A stretch of 45,501 nt of DNA from Clostridiales bacterium (GCA_012519905.1 JAAYPG010000145.1:1-45501); one strand, 5' to 3'. Shown: positions 36,795 to 45,350, counted from the first letter of the stretch. The notes: generated from the sequence alone by a model not told the origin. Numbers and translations: made by a program.

Positions 36795-37474
36795 TACCTA
36801 ATCACCTCGTCCTTAGCAATTCGGCCATCCTCAATGCTGATAATCCTATTTGCCTGTAATGCGATTTTCTCGTCATGGGTAATGATAATCAAGGTTTGAT
36901 TGTATTTCTGGTTATATAGCTTTAGTAGGCTAATTATTTCTTCACTATTCTTACTATCCAGATTTCCGGTAGGCTCATCGGCTAACACTATGGCAGGATT
37001 ATTAACTAGGGCACGTCCAATGGATACCCTCTGCTGTTGTCCCCCTGAAAGCTGATTAGGCAGATGCTCCAATCTGTCCCCTACACCTAGGGTGGCTATT
37101 AACTCCTGCAACTCCTCCCTTTTTACTGCTCTATCATCAAGTAGTAATGGCAAGGTGATATTTTCCTCAACATTTAGAACTGGTATCAGGTTATAAAACT
37201 GATATATAAGACCTATTTGCCTTCGTCTAAATATTGCCAGCTTAGTTTCATTAAGATCATAAATATCAGTTCCATCGATGTATACCTTACCTGATGTAGG
37301 AGTATCTACCCCTCCAAGCATGTGTAAAAGGGTGGATTTGCCAGAACCTGATGGTCCTATTATAGCGATAAACTCTCCTTTTTCTACTGTAAATGAAACA
37401 TGGTCCAGGGCCGTAACGGCCGTATCGCCTTTGCCGTATATCTTTGTTAGATTCTCAACGCGTAATATCTCCAT
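36794..37474 (-). CDS. ABC transporter ATP-binding protein (MacB/LolD-type)
   Basis: 226 aa ATPase with Walker A GPSGSGKST (about 37), Q-loop YQFYNLIPVL, signature LSGGQQQR, Walker B VLADEPTGNLDS and the H-loop IITHDEK. The MxxVxNLTKIYGKGDTAVTALDHVSF start and LIPVLNVEENI are typical of the MacB/LolD/BceA clade. The ORF track starts at an earlier Met (MKKY); the Met of MEILRVENL has GAAGGG about 12 nt upstream, a longer spacing than usual, so the start is uncertain by four codons. Preceded by a Bce-type operator. Confidence 0.9.
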   Translation of the reverse strand: MEILRVENLTKIYGKGDTAVTALDHVSFTVEKGEFIAIIGPSGSGKSTLLHMLGGVDTPTSGKVYIDGTDIYDLNETKLAIFRRRQIGLIYQFYNLIPVLNVEENITLPLLLDDRAVKREELQELIATLGVGDRLEHLPNQLSGGQQQRVSIGRALVNNPAIVLADEPTGNLDSKNSEEIISLLKLYNQKYNQTLIIITHDEKIALQANRIISIEDGRIAKDEVIR

Positions 37475-37522
37475 ATATTTTTTCATCCCTTCTTTGCTTC
37501 TAGAGTTCTTACTTCATTAAAG

Positions 37523-37576
37523 AGTATACAATACAGAGATGACAGCTCGGTGACTATAAATCTTACAAAATTGTCA
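37523..37576 (-). promoter_or_regulatory. Bce-type response regulator site and promoter of the ABC genes
   Basis: On the minus strand TGACAATTTTGTAA (37576-37563) matches the inverted repeat TNACA-N4-TGTAA that I recall for BceR-like regulators. It lies about 35 nt before a TATACT box (37528-37523) that has no good -35, the layout of an activator-dependent promoter, with the site centred near -53. It is located between the kinase and ATPase genes, where Bce-type modules usually have their target promoter. Confidence 0.68.
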
Positions 37577-37596
37577 CTTTATTACTGTTAATATAA

Positions 37597-38601
37597 TCAT
37601 ATAACCGATTTGTATAACCTGATAACAAAGCTACTTCCCTTGCCCAACTCACTTTTAACCTGAATATCCCCCTGCTGACTCTTAATAATACTATAGGACA
37701 TGGCAAGTCCAATTCCCACGCTATCGGACGAGGCATTTTGACCACGATAAAAGCGAGTAAATATATGGGGTAAATCCTCTCTTCTAATACCTATCCCATT
37801 ATCTGATATATTAATCTCAGAGTATAAGATATTGTCTTGAACCGATAGGCTTATATGACCATTCTTAGGAGTATGCTCAATACAGTTTTTAAGAATATTA
37901 ATAAGAGCTTCTCTAGTCCACATCTCATCACATAATATTTCAAGATTACCGGCTGATTTAGTGTAGGTGATACCCTTTACCTCCATAGGAATTAGGAATG
38001 GGGAGATCGCACTCTCTAACAGCTTTGATGCTGAAATGCTAGTCTTTTTCATCTTAACAACACCGGCATCTAGCTTGGACATTTTAAGAAGAGATGCTAC
38101 AAGCCAGTCTATACGCTCTAATTGAGCATTTATAAGATTGGTGAATTCATATCTCTTGTCCCTGGGAAGCTTCTCATCTTGAAGTAGGTCCACCATCATC
38201 ATCATGGAAGTTAGGGGTGTCTTAAGCTGATGGGATATTTCTGCCATTTGATTAGATAGTAATATCTTATCACGCTGTAATAGCTCATTGTATTCAGTAA
38301 GCATCAAGGTCACCTTATATATCTCACTTTTTAGAATGCTCAGCTCTCCTTCTTTGTTATCACGAATATCCATTGAGCAATCACCAGCGGATACTTTTCT
38401 TAAATACTCAGCCAGGTCTCTAAGATCCCTATATCGCCTTATGGTAAATGCTTGAAATATTAGGCACAAGAAAAAAACCGTAATCAATACCATGAGTCCG
38501 GCCCATACATTTAAGGAAAAGCCTATTATAGACAATATGATAGTAATAGCAAATATTATCATACATGCTTGCTTTACCTCTTTGTTCCTAATATAGTGCA
38601 T
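37597..38601 (-). CDS. Sensor histidine kinase, intramembrane-sensing type
   Basis: 334 aa. Two membrane segments (about 12-30 and 34-52) are joined by only a few residues, so there is no extracellular sensor; this is the layout of BceS-like kinases that receive their signal from a partner transporter. A HAMP-like stretch (53-105) leads to the DHp helix with EISHQLKTPLTS (His124) and a catalytic domain with ILKNCIEHT (N box), ISDNGIGI and VGIGLAMS. GGGAGTAAATT precedes the ATG. It lies 51 nt after the response regulator gene. Confidence 0.9.
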   Translation of the reverse strand: MHYIRNKEVKQACMIIFAITIILSIIGFSLNVWAGLMVLITVFFLCLIFQAFTIRRYRDLRDLAEYLRKVSAGDCSMDIRDNKEGELSILKSEIYKVTLMLTEYNELLQRDKILLSNQMAEISHQLKTPLTSMMMMVDLLQDEKLPRDKRYEFTNLINAQLERIDWLVASLLKMSKLDAGVVKMKKTSISASKLLESAISPFLIPMEVKGITYTKSAGNLEILCDEMWTREALINILKNCIEHTPKNGHISLSVQDNILYSEINISDNGIGIRREDLPHIFTRFYRGQNASSDSVGIGLAMSYSIIKSQQGDIQVKSELGKGSSFVIRLYKSVI

Positions 38602-38652
38602 AAATTTACTCCCTTTGTCTTATATTCTAAGTCCTGTATCTAATATCAATAT

Positions 38653-39327
38653 CTAGATTCGATATCCAAGACCTCTTTCTGTTTTTATAATAGTTGGGTT
38701 CTGAGGGTCATCCTCAATTTTCTCCCGCAGACGCTTGATATAGACTGTTAAGGTATTATCATTAACAAATTCACCTGATACATCCCATATGCTTTCCAGA
38801 AGCTGATTTCTCGTGATAACATGTCCTTCATTGTTAATTAAGGTTAGAAATAGTCTATACTCCAAGGCTGTCAAAAACAAGTCCTCACCTTTCTTTCTTA
38901 CCTTTCCTTCGCTAATATTGACCTCTACATCGCCATAATGTAACACCTGGTTATCCTCATGCTTCTTCCCGCTTCTACGAAGTACGCTTCGAATTCTGGA
39001 TTGTAATTCTCTAATACGAAAGGGCTTGGTAATATAATCATCTCCGCCTATATCAAGCCCCATGACCACACTACCCTCATCATCCCTAGCAGTCAAAAAG
39101 ATCACAGGCACATCTTTTATCTCCTTTACTAGCTTGCACAGCTCAAAACCATTACCATCAGGTAATGAAATATCAAGAAGAGCAATATCGAACTCCTCCT
39201 TCATAATTGCATGCTTAGCGGTGCTTGCATTACTACAGACAATCACCTCATAATTTTCTTGACTCAGTGAGTAGTCCAATCCCAAAGCTATAGCCTCATC
39301 ATCCTCTACCAATAATAACCTCTTCAT
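38653..39327 (-). CDS. OmpR-family response regulator
   Basis: 224 aa. Receiver domain with the acidic pair EDD (8-10), phospho-acceptor Asp52 in LLDISLPDG, Thr in FLTARDD and Lys in DDYITKPF; C-terminal winged helix with FLTALEYRLFLTLINNEGHVITRNQLL and the NTLTVYIKRLREKIE recognition region. It should be phosphorylated by the adjacent kinase and bind the TGACA-N4-TGTAA site before the ABC genes. First gene of the module. Confidence 0.92.
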   Translation of the reverse strand: MKRLLLVEDDEAIALGLDYSLSQENYEVIVCSNASTAKHAIMKEEFDIALLDISLPDGNGFELCKLVKEIKDVPVIFLTARDDEGSVVMGLDIGGDDYITKPFRIRELQSRIRSVLRRSGKKHEDNQVLHYGDVEVNISEGKVRKKGEDLFLTALEYRLFLTLINNEGHVITRNQLLESIWDVSGEFVNDNTLTVYIKRLREKIEDDPQNPTIIKTERGLGYRI

Positions 39328-39469
39328 ATACTTAACCTTTCCTAGATCTAACAGTATTCATCTGATATACATAATAACCGCCAATAAGGAGGCAGTGTAT
39401 TAAAATATCTCCTATATTCTATCATATATTTTTGCCAAATACTAACATTAATATATATGATATAAACAA

Positions 39470-39504
39470 TGCCAGCTACCAAATCTGCTTTTTGGTAGCT
39501 GGCA
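39470..39504 (-). terminator. Terminator after the ABC exporter operon
   Basis: A 14-bp perfect stem TGCCAGCTACCAAA/TTTGGTAGCTGGCA with a 7-nt loop, followed on the minus strand by TTGTTTATATC. Confidence 0.75.
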
Positions 39505-39526
39505 CTCTTCTATTAGTCCTTCTCAA

Positions 39527-41317
39527 TTAGTCCTTCTCAAGAAACTGATATTGAGAAAGATATAATTCATAATATAAACCTTTTTTGTCTATAAGTTCAT
39601 CATGAGTTCCCATCTCAACAATGCGGCCATCATCAATATATAGGATGCAGCTAGAATTTTTTATGGTAGATAGGCGATGGGCAATTATAAAGGACGTCCT
39701 ATCCTTTAGGAGCCTCTTTAGTCCTTCCTGTAATAGGATCTCTGTCTCTGTATCTATGCTAGAGGTTGCTTCATCAAGAATCAGAATCTTAGGATCTGCA
39801 AGGAGAGCTCTAGCAAAACTAATAAGCTGTCTTTGACCAACGGATAATCTTGTTCCTCGCTCATTTACCTCGGTTTCATAGCCATTCTCCAGCTCCATAA
39901 TAAAATCATGGGCTCTAACAGTCTTAGCGGCTTCAACTACTTTTTCGTCCTCAGCCTCCATATTACCGTAACGGATATTATCCATTATGGTACCAGAGAA
40001 GATAAAGCTATCTTGTAGCATAACTCCCATTTGCTTTCTAAGAGATTTTATCTTAACTTCGTTAATATCAACATCATCTATTGTTATCATTCCAGAATCC
40101 AAGTTATAGAATCGACTTATTAGATTGATAATAGTGGTTTTGCCAGCTCCCGTAGGCCCTACTATAGCAATTGTGTCTCCGGGGTTAACCTTGAAGCTAA
40201 CATTGTTCAATATGGGAACGCCATCTTCGTAACTAAAGCATACATCCTTAAATTCTACCTGACCGACTATCGGTGGCATATCGTAGGCATCCTCTTTGTC
40301 CTTAACGAGCACAGGCTCATCTATTGTCTCAAAGATTCTCTCCATGTAAGAAATCGCAGTTAGTAGTGAATTATAGAAGCCTGCCAGGGTATTTACAGGT
40401 GCCCAGAATCTTCCTATATAACCAGACATGGCTGCAAGTACACCTACAGATATACCTGCTAATCCCTGATCTAGCCATGCGATTCCTACTACATATACCG
40501 CTGCTGTGGTCCAAGTAGATATGTTATTGATAGCTGGCCACAGAAGGAAGTTTAGTGTCACAGCCTTCATCCATGTACTACTATATTCCTTACTTAGATC
40601 GTTAAATATCTCTATGTTTTCCTCTTCCCTCGTAAAGCTTTGGGTTACTCTGATACCATTTATACTCTCAGCAATATAAGCATTTAGATTAGAGGATTTA
40701 TTACTGAGCTTTTGCCAGGCCACCCTCTGCTTGGTCTTTATGGTAAAGATTAGTATCATTAGTAAAGGTAGACCCATTAGACATATAATACTAAGTCTTA
40801 CATTTATAGATAGCATAAAGCCAACTATAAATACTAAGCTAAATAACTCGGTTATTGTATTTACGATACCATTTGAAAGTAAGTCACTTAGTGAATTAAC
40901 ATAATTAACTACACGCACCTGAATCTTACCATGGGGCTTGTCATCATAATATGAAAATGGCAGTTCCTGTAGATGCTCAAAGATATCACTTCTTATCTTG
41001 TGTATAATATTTTGTCCTAGCCTTGATGTTACTGATATCTTCATTCTTAATATTGCAGAAATTATAAAATAAATCACAAGCATAACCAAGCTGATAGTAA
41101 CTATACCCTTGACATCACCATTAGGAATATACACATCCATGATAGTCATCAATATTCTAGGGGTCAGCATGCCAAGAGCAGATGATATGGTCATAAGTAA
41201 TATAACCAGGGCCATATCCTTACGGTAGGGCCTAATATATCTAGCCAATCGCTTTAGATGGGAAATATTAAACTCTGTCTGTAGTGTTTCATCTATGTCA
41301 TATTTATTCCTAGCCAA
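39527..41317 (-). CDS. ABC exporter half-transporter, consensus Walker B partner
   Basis: 596 aa with an N-terminal six-segment transmembrane domain (about 30-325) and a C-terminal ATPase. Walker A is GPTGAGKTT, Walker B ILILDEATSSIDTET with the catalytic Glu, H-loop IIAHRLSTI, but the signature reads LSVGQRQ. Together with the partner (LSGGQ but ILDD) this gives one normal and one degenerate ATP site, as in BmrCD/LmrCD/TM287-288 type heterodimers, which export drugs or lipids. The start is TTG, two bases after the partner's stop, with GGGGGA upstream; no better start is seen. Its last codons carry a 14-bp tandem duplication. Confidence 0.9.
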   Translation of the reverse strand: MARNKYDIDETLQTEFNISHLKRLARYIRPYRKDMALVILLMTISSALGMLTPRILMTIMDVYIPNGDVKGIVTISLVMLVIYFIISAILRMKISVTSRLGQNIIHKIRSDIFEHLQELPFSYYDDKPHGKIQVRVVNYVNSLSDLLSNGIVNTITELFSLVFIVGFMLSINVRLSIICLMGLPLLMILIFTIKTKQRVAWQKLSNKSSNLNAYIAESINGIRVTQSFTREEENIEIFNDLSKEYSSTWMKAVTLNFLLWPAINNISTWTTAAVYVVGIAWLDQGLAGISVGVLAAMSGYIGRFWAPVNTLAGFYNSLLTAISYMERIFETIDEPVLVKDKEDAYDMPPIVGQVEFKDVCFSYEDGVPILNNVSFKVNPGDTIAIVGPTGAGKTTIINLISRFYNLDSGMITIDDVDINEVKIKSLRKQMGVMLQDSFIFSGTIMDNIRYGNMEAEDEKVVEAAKTVRAHDFIMELENGYETEVNERGTRLSVGQRQLISFARALLADPKILILDEATSSIDTETEILLQEGLKRLLKDRTSFIIAHRLSTIKNSSCILYIDDGRIVEMGTHDELIDKKGLYYELYLSQYQFLEKD

Positions 41318-41319
41318 GT

Positions 41320-43083
41320 CTATTCCCCCATTTCCTTTTGTAACATATTATTGAGATATTGATCAAAATCACCATATTGATGATGGAATACCCTATGATA
41401 ATAGCCTTTCATATCAAGTAGACTATCATGATTTCCTGATTCCACAATCCTGCCATCCTCTACTACAAGGATAAGATCAGCATCCTTAATAGATGAAATT
41501 CTATGGGCAATAATAAATACAGTATGCTTACTCTCTATTCTTGTTAGCTCCTCTTGAATTAAGGCCTCTGTCTCCATATCTACTGCAGAGGTAGTGTCAT
41601 CAAGAATGATAATCGGTGGATTCTTTAGTAAGGCCCTGGCAAGAGAAATCCTTTGCTTCTGACCTCCAGATAGGCCAACCCCTCTCTCACCAACTATGGT
41701 GTCATATCCATCTGGCATCTGAAGTATGAAATCATGGGCATTTGCCACCTTAGCGGCAGCAATAACCTCCTCCATACTACAATCAGGCCTACCATATGCT
41801 ATATTACCTTCTATAGTATCTGAAAATAGGAATACATCCTGCATGGCCAGTCCAATATTATCTCGAAGACTGTATAGGTCAAGGTTCTTAACATTTATAC
41901 CATCCAGTGTTATCTCACCGGAACTAACATCATAAAATCTACATAGTAGATTCATTAGGGTAGACTTTCCTGAGCCAGTTGAACCTATAATACCAACAGT
42001 CTGTCCTGCCTTAACCTTAAAATTAACATCCTTTAGTATCTTCTCTTCACCTATAGAGTAGCTTACCTTAGAAAATTCAATGTCACCTCTAAAGCGTGTT
42101 CTAGTAATCGCTTTTTCAGGATTCGTAATAATCGGTTCTTCGCTTATAGTGGAGTATACCTTTTCTACAGAGGTTACAAATCTCTGATAATCATTTGCAA
42201 GCCATCCAGCCTGGCGAAGGGGGAGATTTAGCATCCATAGATAGCCACTGACTGTCACCAACTTACCTAGCGACATAGACCCTGATACTACCATAAGGCC
42301 TCCAACAAGGTATAGAATAACAGTAAGTGCATTAGCTAAGAATTCAAATGCCGGTACATACTTTTTCCAAATCTTAGCTGCATTCAGCTCAGCATCCCTA
42401 AAGCCATCATTTTCCTTATTGAATTTGGCTATTTCATAGTCCTCCTTGGCAAATGCCTTGACAACACGGTTGCCACTGACATTTTCCTGAACAAAGGTAT
42501 TAAGACTGGAAAAATGCTGTCTGATGTTACGGAAGGCAGGCTTAACAGATTTAAGTTGCTTTGCTGTAACATATACGGTTAAAGGCATTACAGCTATCAT
42601 ACATAAAGCCAATCTGTAGTCAACCATAAATATCATCACGAGAGCGATTATAAATAACAGACTATTCTCGTATACAGAATATATAACCATGGATACGAAA
42701 TGTCTAATAGCATCCATATCTCCTGTCTGCCTAGACATTAAATCGCCTGTTCTATTCGCATTATAGAAGGTGAAGTCCTGCCTCATGAATTTGCGAAATA
42801 CATAGTCCCTCATAGTATAGATCATTTCCTGCGAGGTCTTTTCAAATATCATTACAAACCAGAATCTAATGGCAGTACGAAATAATGTAGATAAAATCAT
42901 AATCACTATCAGGGTGGGTAGTATCTCACGATTTCCACCTACGATTACATCGTCTACTATGGTTCCTGATATCTGAGGATTAACTATGGCTGATACAGCC
43001 GTTACAGTAGCTAAAAACAAAGCAAATATCAGTCTTTTGCGGTATTTTTTCAGAAATGAAAAAACCCATTGCATTGCTGTCAT
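41320..43083 (-). CDS. ABC exporter half-transporter, degenerate Walker B partner
   Basis: 587 aa; six membrane segments (about 18-300) then an ATPase with Walker A GSTGSGKST, signature LSGGQKQR and Walker B IIILDDTTSAVDMET, in which the catalytic Glu is replaced by Asp. The H-loop is IIAHRISSI. Its degenerate nucleotide site pairs with the LSVGQ signature of the next gene, so the two form an asymmetric heterodimer. AAGGAGGAATTAT precedes the ATG. The 5' leader is highly structured and may regulate both genes. Confidence 0.92.
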   Translation of the reverse strand: MTAMQWVFSFLKKYRKRLIFALFLATVTAVSAIVNPQISGTIVDDVIVGGNREILPTLIVIMILSTLFRTAIRFWFVMIFEKTSQEMIYTMRDYVFRKFMRQDFTFYNANRTGDLMSRQTGDMDAIRHFVSMVIYSVYENSLLFIIALVMIFMVDYRLALCMIAVMPLTVYVTAKQLKSVKPAFRNIRQHFSSLNTFVQENVSGNRVVKAFAKEDYEIAKFNKENDGFRDAELNAAKIWKKYVPAFEFLANALTVILYLVGGLMVVSGSMSLGKLVTVSGYLWMLNLPLRQAGWLANDYQRFVTSVEKVYSTISEEPIITNPEKAITRTRFRGDIEFSKVSYSIGEEKILKDVNFKVKAGQTVGIIGSTGSGKSTLMNLLCRFYDVSSGEITLDGINVKNLDLYSLRDNIGLAMQDVFLFSDTIEGNIAYGRPDCSMEEVIAAAKVANAHDFILQMPDGYDTIVGERGVGLSGGQKQRISLARALLKNPPIIILDDTTSAVDMETEALIQEELTRIESKHTVFIIAHRISSIKDADLILVVEDGRIVESGNHDSLLDMKGYYHRVFHHQYGDFDQYLNNMLQKEMGE

Positions 43084-43105
43084 ATAATTCCTCCTTGGTG
43101 TGTCC

Positions 43106-43259
43106 GGCAGATTAGTAGCCCCTGACCTTAGGTCTTTGCTTATCTAGTACTTATCCGTATGCATTAGGACGATAACCCGAAGCAATCATCCTAATACATA
43201 CGGACTAATCTGCCTATTATGAACATAATTATATAGCAACAGACCTTGGGCCTACTGCT
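43106..43259 (-). ncRNA. Structured 5' leader of the ABC exporter operon (candidate cis-regulatory RNA)
   Basis: Reading the minus strand: hairpin A AGCAGTAGGCCCAAGGTCTGTTGCT (43259-43235; 11 bp with three G-U pairs); then stem P1 GGCAGATTAGT (43214-43204) closing with ACTAATCTGCC (43116-43106); inside it a 15-bp P2 (CCGTATGTATTAGGA/TCCTAATGCATACGG, one G-U) and a P3 (AGC-GACC-TAA-GGTC-GCT). P1, P2 and P3 would make a three-way junction ending 20-odd nt before the start codon. AGCAAAGACCT of P3 can instead pair with AGGTCTGTTGCT of hairpin A (one bulge). I recognise no known riboswitch class, and no T-run follows, so control at translation or by a leader peptide is more likely. Confidence 0.55.
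43151..43189 (-). CDS. Possible leader peptide within the ABC exporter leader
   Basis: A 12-codon ORF (MIASGYRPNAYG) running through the P2 hairpin, ending in TAA. Its Shine-Dalgarno is poor (TTAGG directly before the ATG). An overlapping 11-codon frame (MFIIGRLVRMY) ends just before it. Speculative; listed because drug-exporter leaders sometimes use translated leader peptides. Confidence 0.2.
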   Translation of the reverse strand: MIASGYRPNAYG

Positions 43260-43261
43260 CT

Positions 43262-43290
43262 CGTATACAGTATATATCATATAAGTTCAA
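43262..43290 (-). promoter_or_regulatory. Candidate promoter of the ABC exporter operon
   Basis: TTGAAC (43290-43285), 17 nt, TATACG (43267-43262); alternatively TATACT at 43274-43269 with a weaker -35. The second choice would include all of hairpin A in the transcript. Confidence 0.4.
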
Positions 43291-43457
43291 TATTAAAATG
43301 TAGATTATTACAAATCTAATGTTCTTTTTTATAAGTCTTGACTAGATATATAGAGTTAGTAATATAAAATTAGTGCTAAAATTATGTTTCATATTTATAT
43401 AGAGAATGATATAATTACCTTGATGGCTTGTGTTACAGCCATAGAGAGGTGAAAAAT

Positions 43458-44327
43458 ATGGTAATAGATTATGACCTAACTTATAATGACTTTAATCCAA
43501 CTGTATTTTATGTATCAAAGCTTAAGATGACCAAAAATGGCGTTTATCATGACCATGATCATGCTGAGCTGGCTTTTATCTTATCCGGTAAAGGCAGATA
43601 CCTTGTAGACGGTGTTGAATATGATGTAGAAGCCGGGGATCTAGTCATTTGTAATCCTGGCGTTAAACACGCCCACATAGTCACCAATAAGGATGAGCCT
43701 ACTATTGAATTTATAGCAGGTTTTTATGATTTTCATTTTAAGAACATGGCTCAAAACTCTATTGAGACTAAGGACGGTTCCTGTATCATAAAGACAGCAA
43801 CTGAGCTAAAGCAGAATCTTATGATGCATTGCTATGCCATGATTGCAGAAAAAGAAAGCAGCAATGTCGGCAAATATTTCATGTTCAAAACGCATCTCAT
43901 CCAGATGCTTCTACTTGTAATGCGTGAAATTGTCAGTGATGATGATTACAAACAGTCAAAATGCAGCTTTGAATCATATAATAAGAATTATGCTGTAAAA
44001 CAAATCATAAATTATCTAAATGAAAACTACAATCAGAAGATATCTTTAGAGCAGATTGCACATAATATGTATCTAAGCCCTGTATATATCTCAAAGATCT
44101 TTAAGGAAGAGACTGGTGAATCTCCTATAAATTATCTAATAAAGATAAGATTGGAGAAAGCAAGAGATATATTGGTCAAAAATGAAGGTAGCAGCATAAA
44201 AAGCATAGCAAATAAAGTAGGCTATGAGGATGTCTATCATTTTAGTAAGCTATTTAAGAAATATTATGGTATCTCACCATTATACTATAGAAAAAGGGAA
44301 CTGGAGAAACGAGCTTCTAACGAATAA
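43458..44327 (+). CDS. AraC-family transcriptional regulator with cupin domain
   Basis: 289 aa. An N-terminal cupin-like sensor (HDHDHAELAFILSGKGRYLVDG, about 32-50, with His/Glu metal-type residues) and a C-terminal pair of helix-turn-helix motifs: ISLEQIAHNMYLSPVYISKIF (about 196) and IKSIANKVGYEDVYHFSKLF (about 245), ending in the usual YGISPLYYRK. The ORF track starts ten codons earlier; GAGAGGTGAAAAAT precedes the Met used here. It is divergent from the ABC exporter and 16 nt before the nitroreductase gene, so either may be a target. The ligand is unknown. Confidence 0.9.
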   Translation: MVIDYDLTYNDFNPTVFYVSKLKMTKNGVYHDHDHAELAFILSGKGRYLVDGVEYDVEAGDLVICNPGVKHAHIVTNKDEPTIEFIAGFYDFHFKNMAQNSIETKDGSCIIKTATELKQNLMMHCYAMIAEKESSNVGKYFMFKTHLIQMLLLVMREIVSDDDYKQSKCSFESYNKNYAVKQIINYLNENYNQKISLEQIAHNMYLSPVYISKIFKEETGESPINYLIKIRLEKARDILVKNEGSSIKSIANKVGYEDVYHFSKLFKKYYGISPLYYRKRELEKRASNE

Positions 44328-44343
44328 AGTGAGGTGTTGATAT

Positions 44344-45111
44344 ATGAACATGTACGACATTATTTTCTCTAGAAAAAGCATAAGGAGCTATTATCAGGAA
44401 GCAATCGACTGGGATATTCTAGAAGACATTCTTAACTTTGCCGATAGCTTACCTATGCTTACTAAGGATATAAAGGTGGAATTTAAGCTCATTAGCAATA
44501 TTGAGCAAAACCAAGGATTTAACGGACCATTTGCAGTAAGAGCACCTTATTACATTGTTTTTTCCTCCGAGAAGAAGGATGATTATCTGCTAAATGCTGG
44601 TTACCTTATGCAGCAATTAAGCCTATATATTGAAACAAAGGAGCTGGGAACCTGCTTTTTGGGTGCTGCAAGTCCTGGATGGGGTCTGAAGAAGACCATG
44701 AGATTTGACTATGTAATTGCACTTGCCTTTGGAAAATCTAAGGTACCCCTGTATAGAGATGCATTTCTTGCAAAGCGCTCTCCCGAGAATGAACTCGTAG
44801 TATATAAGGAAGAGGTATCAAGCGATATTCGCAAGATGCTAGAAGCAGCTCGTCTAGCCCCATCGGCCTACAATGGTCAGCCCTGGCGTTTTGTTGTATA
44901 TAAGAACCGAATTCATATATTCGCCAAAAAGAACCCATGGTTTGCCAAACCCTTGTATAAGTTGAAAATGATCGATATCGGAATAATGCTTGCCAATATG
45001 CTTATAGCCGCCGAAGAACTCTGGCTAGATGTAAAACTGGCAAAATCAGACTCAGTAATGAACAAATCATTTCAAAATAATGAGTATGTCCTGACCTTAT
45101 TAATTGGGTAA
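44344..45111 (+). CDS. Nitroreductase-fold protein (TM1586-type)
   Basis: 255 aa. The start MYDIIFSRKSIRSYYQEAID is the FMN phosphate-binding N terminus of nitroreductases; GYLMQQLSLYIETKELGTCFLGAA (about 100) and a second RLAPSAYNGQPWRF (about 175) motif follow, with MLANMLIAAEELWLDVKLA near the C terminus. The doubled pseudo-repeat layout and length fit the TM1586 group (PF14512), whose substrates are unknown. GAGGTGTTGATAT precedes the ATG. Very likely co-transcribed with the AraC regulator. Confidence 0.85.
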   Translation: MNMYDIIFSRKSIRSYYQEAIDWDILEDILNFADSLPMLTKDIKVEFKLISNIEQNQGFNGPFAVRAPYYIVFSSEKKDDYLLNAGYLMQQLSLYIETKELGTCFLGAASPGWGLKKTMRFDYVIALAFGKSKVPLYRDAFLAKRSPENELVVYKEEVSSDIRKMLEAARLAPSAYNGQPWRFVVYKNRIHIFAKKNPWFAKPLYKLKMIDIGIMLANMLIAAEELWLDVKLAKSDSVMNKSFQNNEYVLTLLIG

Positions 45112-45165
45112 ATTATCTAAACAATATAAATAAAAACAAAAATAAGAAAATTTTAAATTAAGGTA

Positions 45166-45194
45166 TTGACAAACACAATTATCTATAGTATATT
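45166..45194 (+). promoter_or_regulatory. tRNA-Gly promoter
   Basis: TTGACA, 17 nt, TATATT, about 45 nt before the tRNA. Confidence 0.75.
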
Positions 45195-45236
45195 ATGACA
45201 TGTGCCCGGCACAAAGCAAAAGGCACAGCATAATAC

Positions 45237-45308
45237 GCGCGAGTGGCTCAGTGGTAGAGCATCGCCTTGCCAAGGCGAGGGCCGCGGGTTCGAATCCCGT
45301 CTCGTGCT
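45237..45308 (+). tRNA. tRNA-Gly(GCC)
   Basis: 72 nt. Acceptor GCGCGAG/CTCGTGC (one G-U), D arm GCTC-AGTGGTA-GAGC, anticodon arm TCGCC-TTGCCAA-GGCGA with anticodon GCC, variable loop GGGCC, T arm GCGGG-TTCGAAT-CCCGT, discriminator T. The CCA end is not encoded. Confidence 0.97.
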
Positions 45309-45350
45309 TAAAAAGAAAAGTTCATTCGTTAGAATGGACTTTTTCTTTTT
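45309..45350 (+). terminator. Terminator after tRNA-Gly
   Basis: AAAGAAAAGTTCATTC pairs with GAATGGACTTTTTCTTT (small mismatches), ending in TTTTTCTTTTTG. Confidence 0.72.

Noticed and set aside
43106-43214. 11-bp inverted repeats considered as ends of a MITE
   Set aside because: No target-site duplication is visible, and the internal pairings with G-U pairs and position just before a start codon fit an RNA leader better; not fully excluded.
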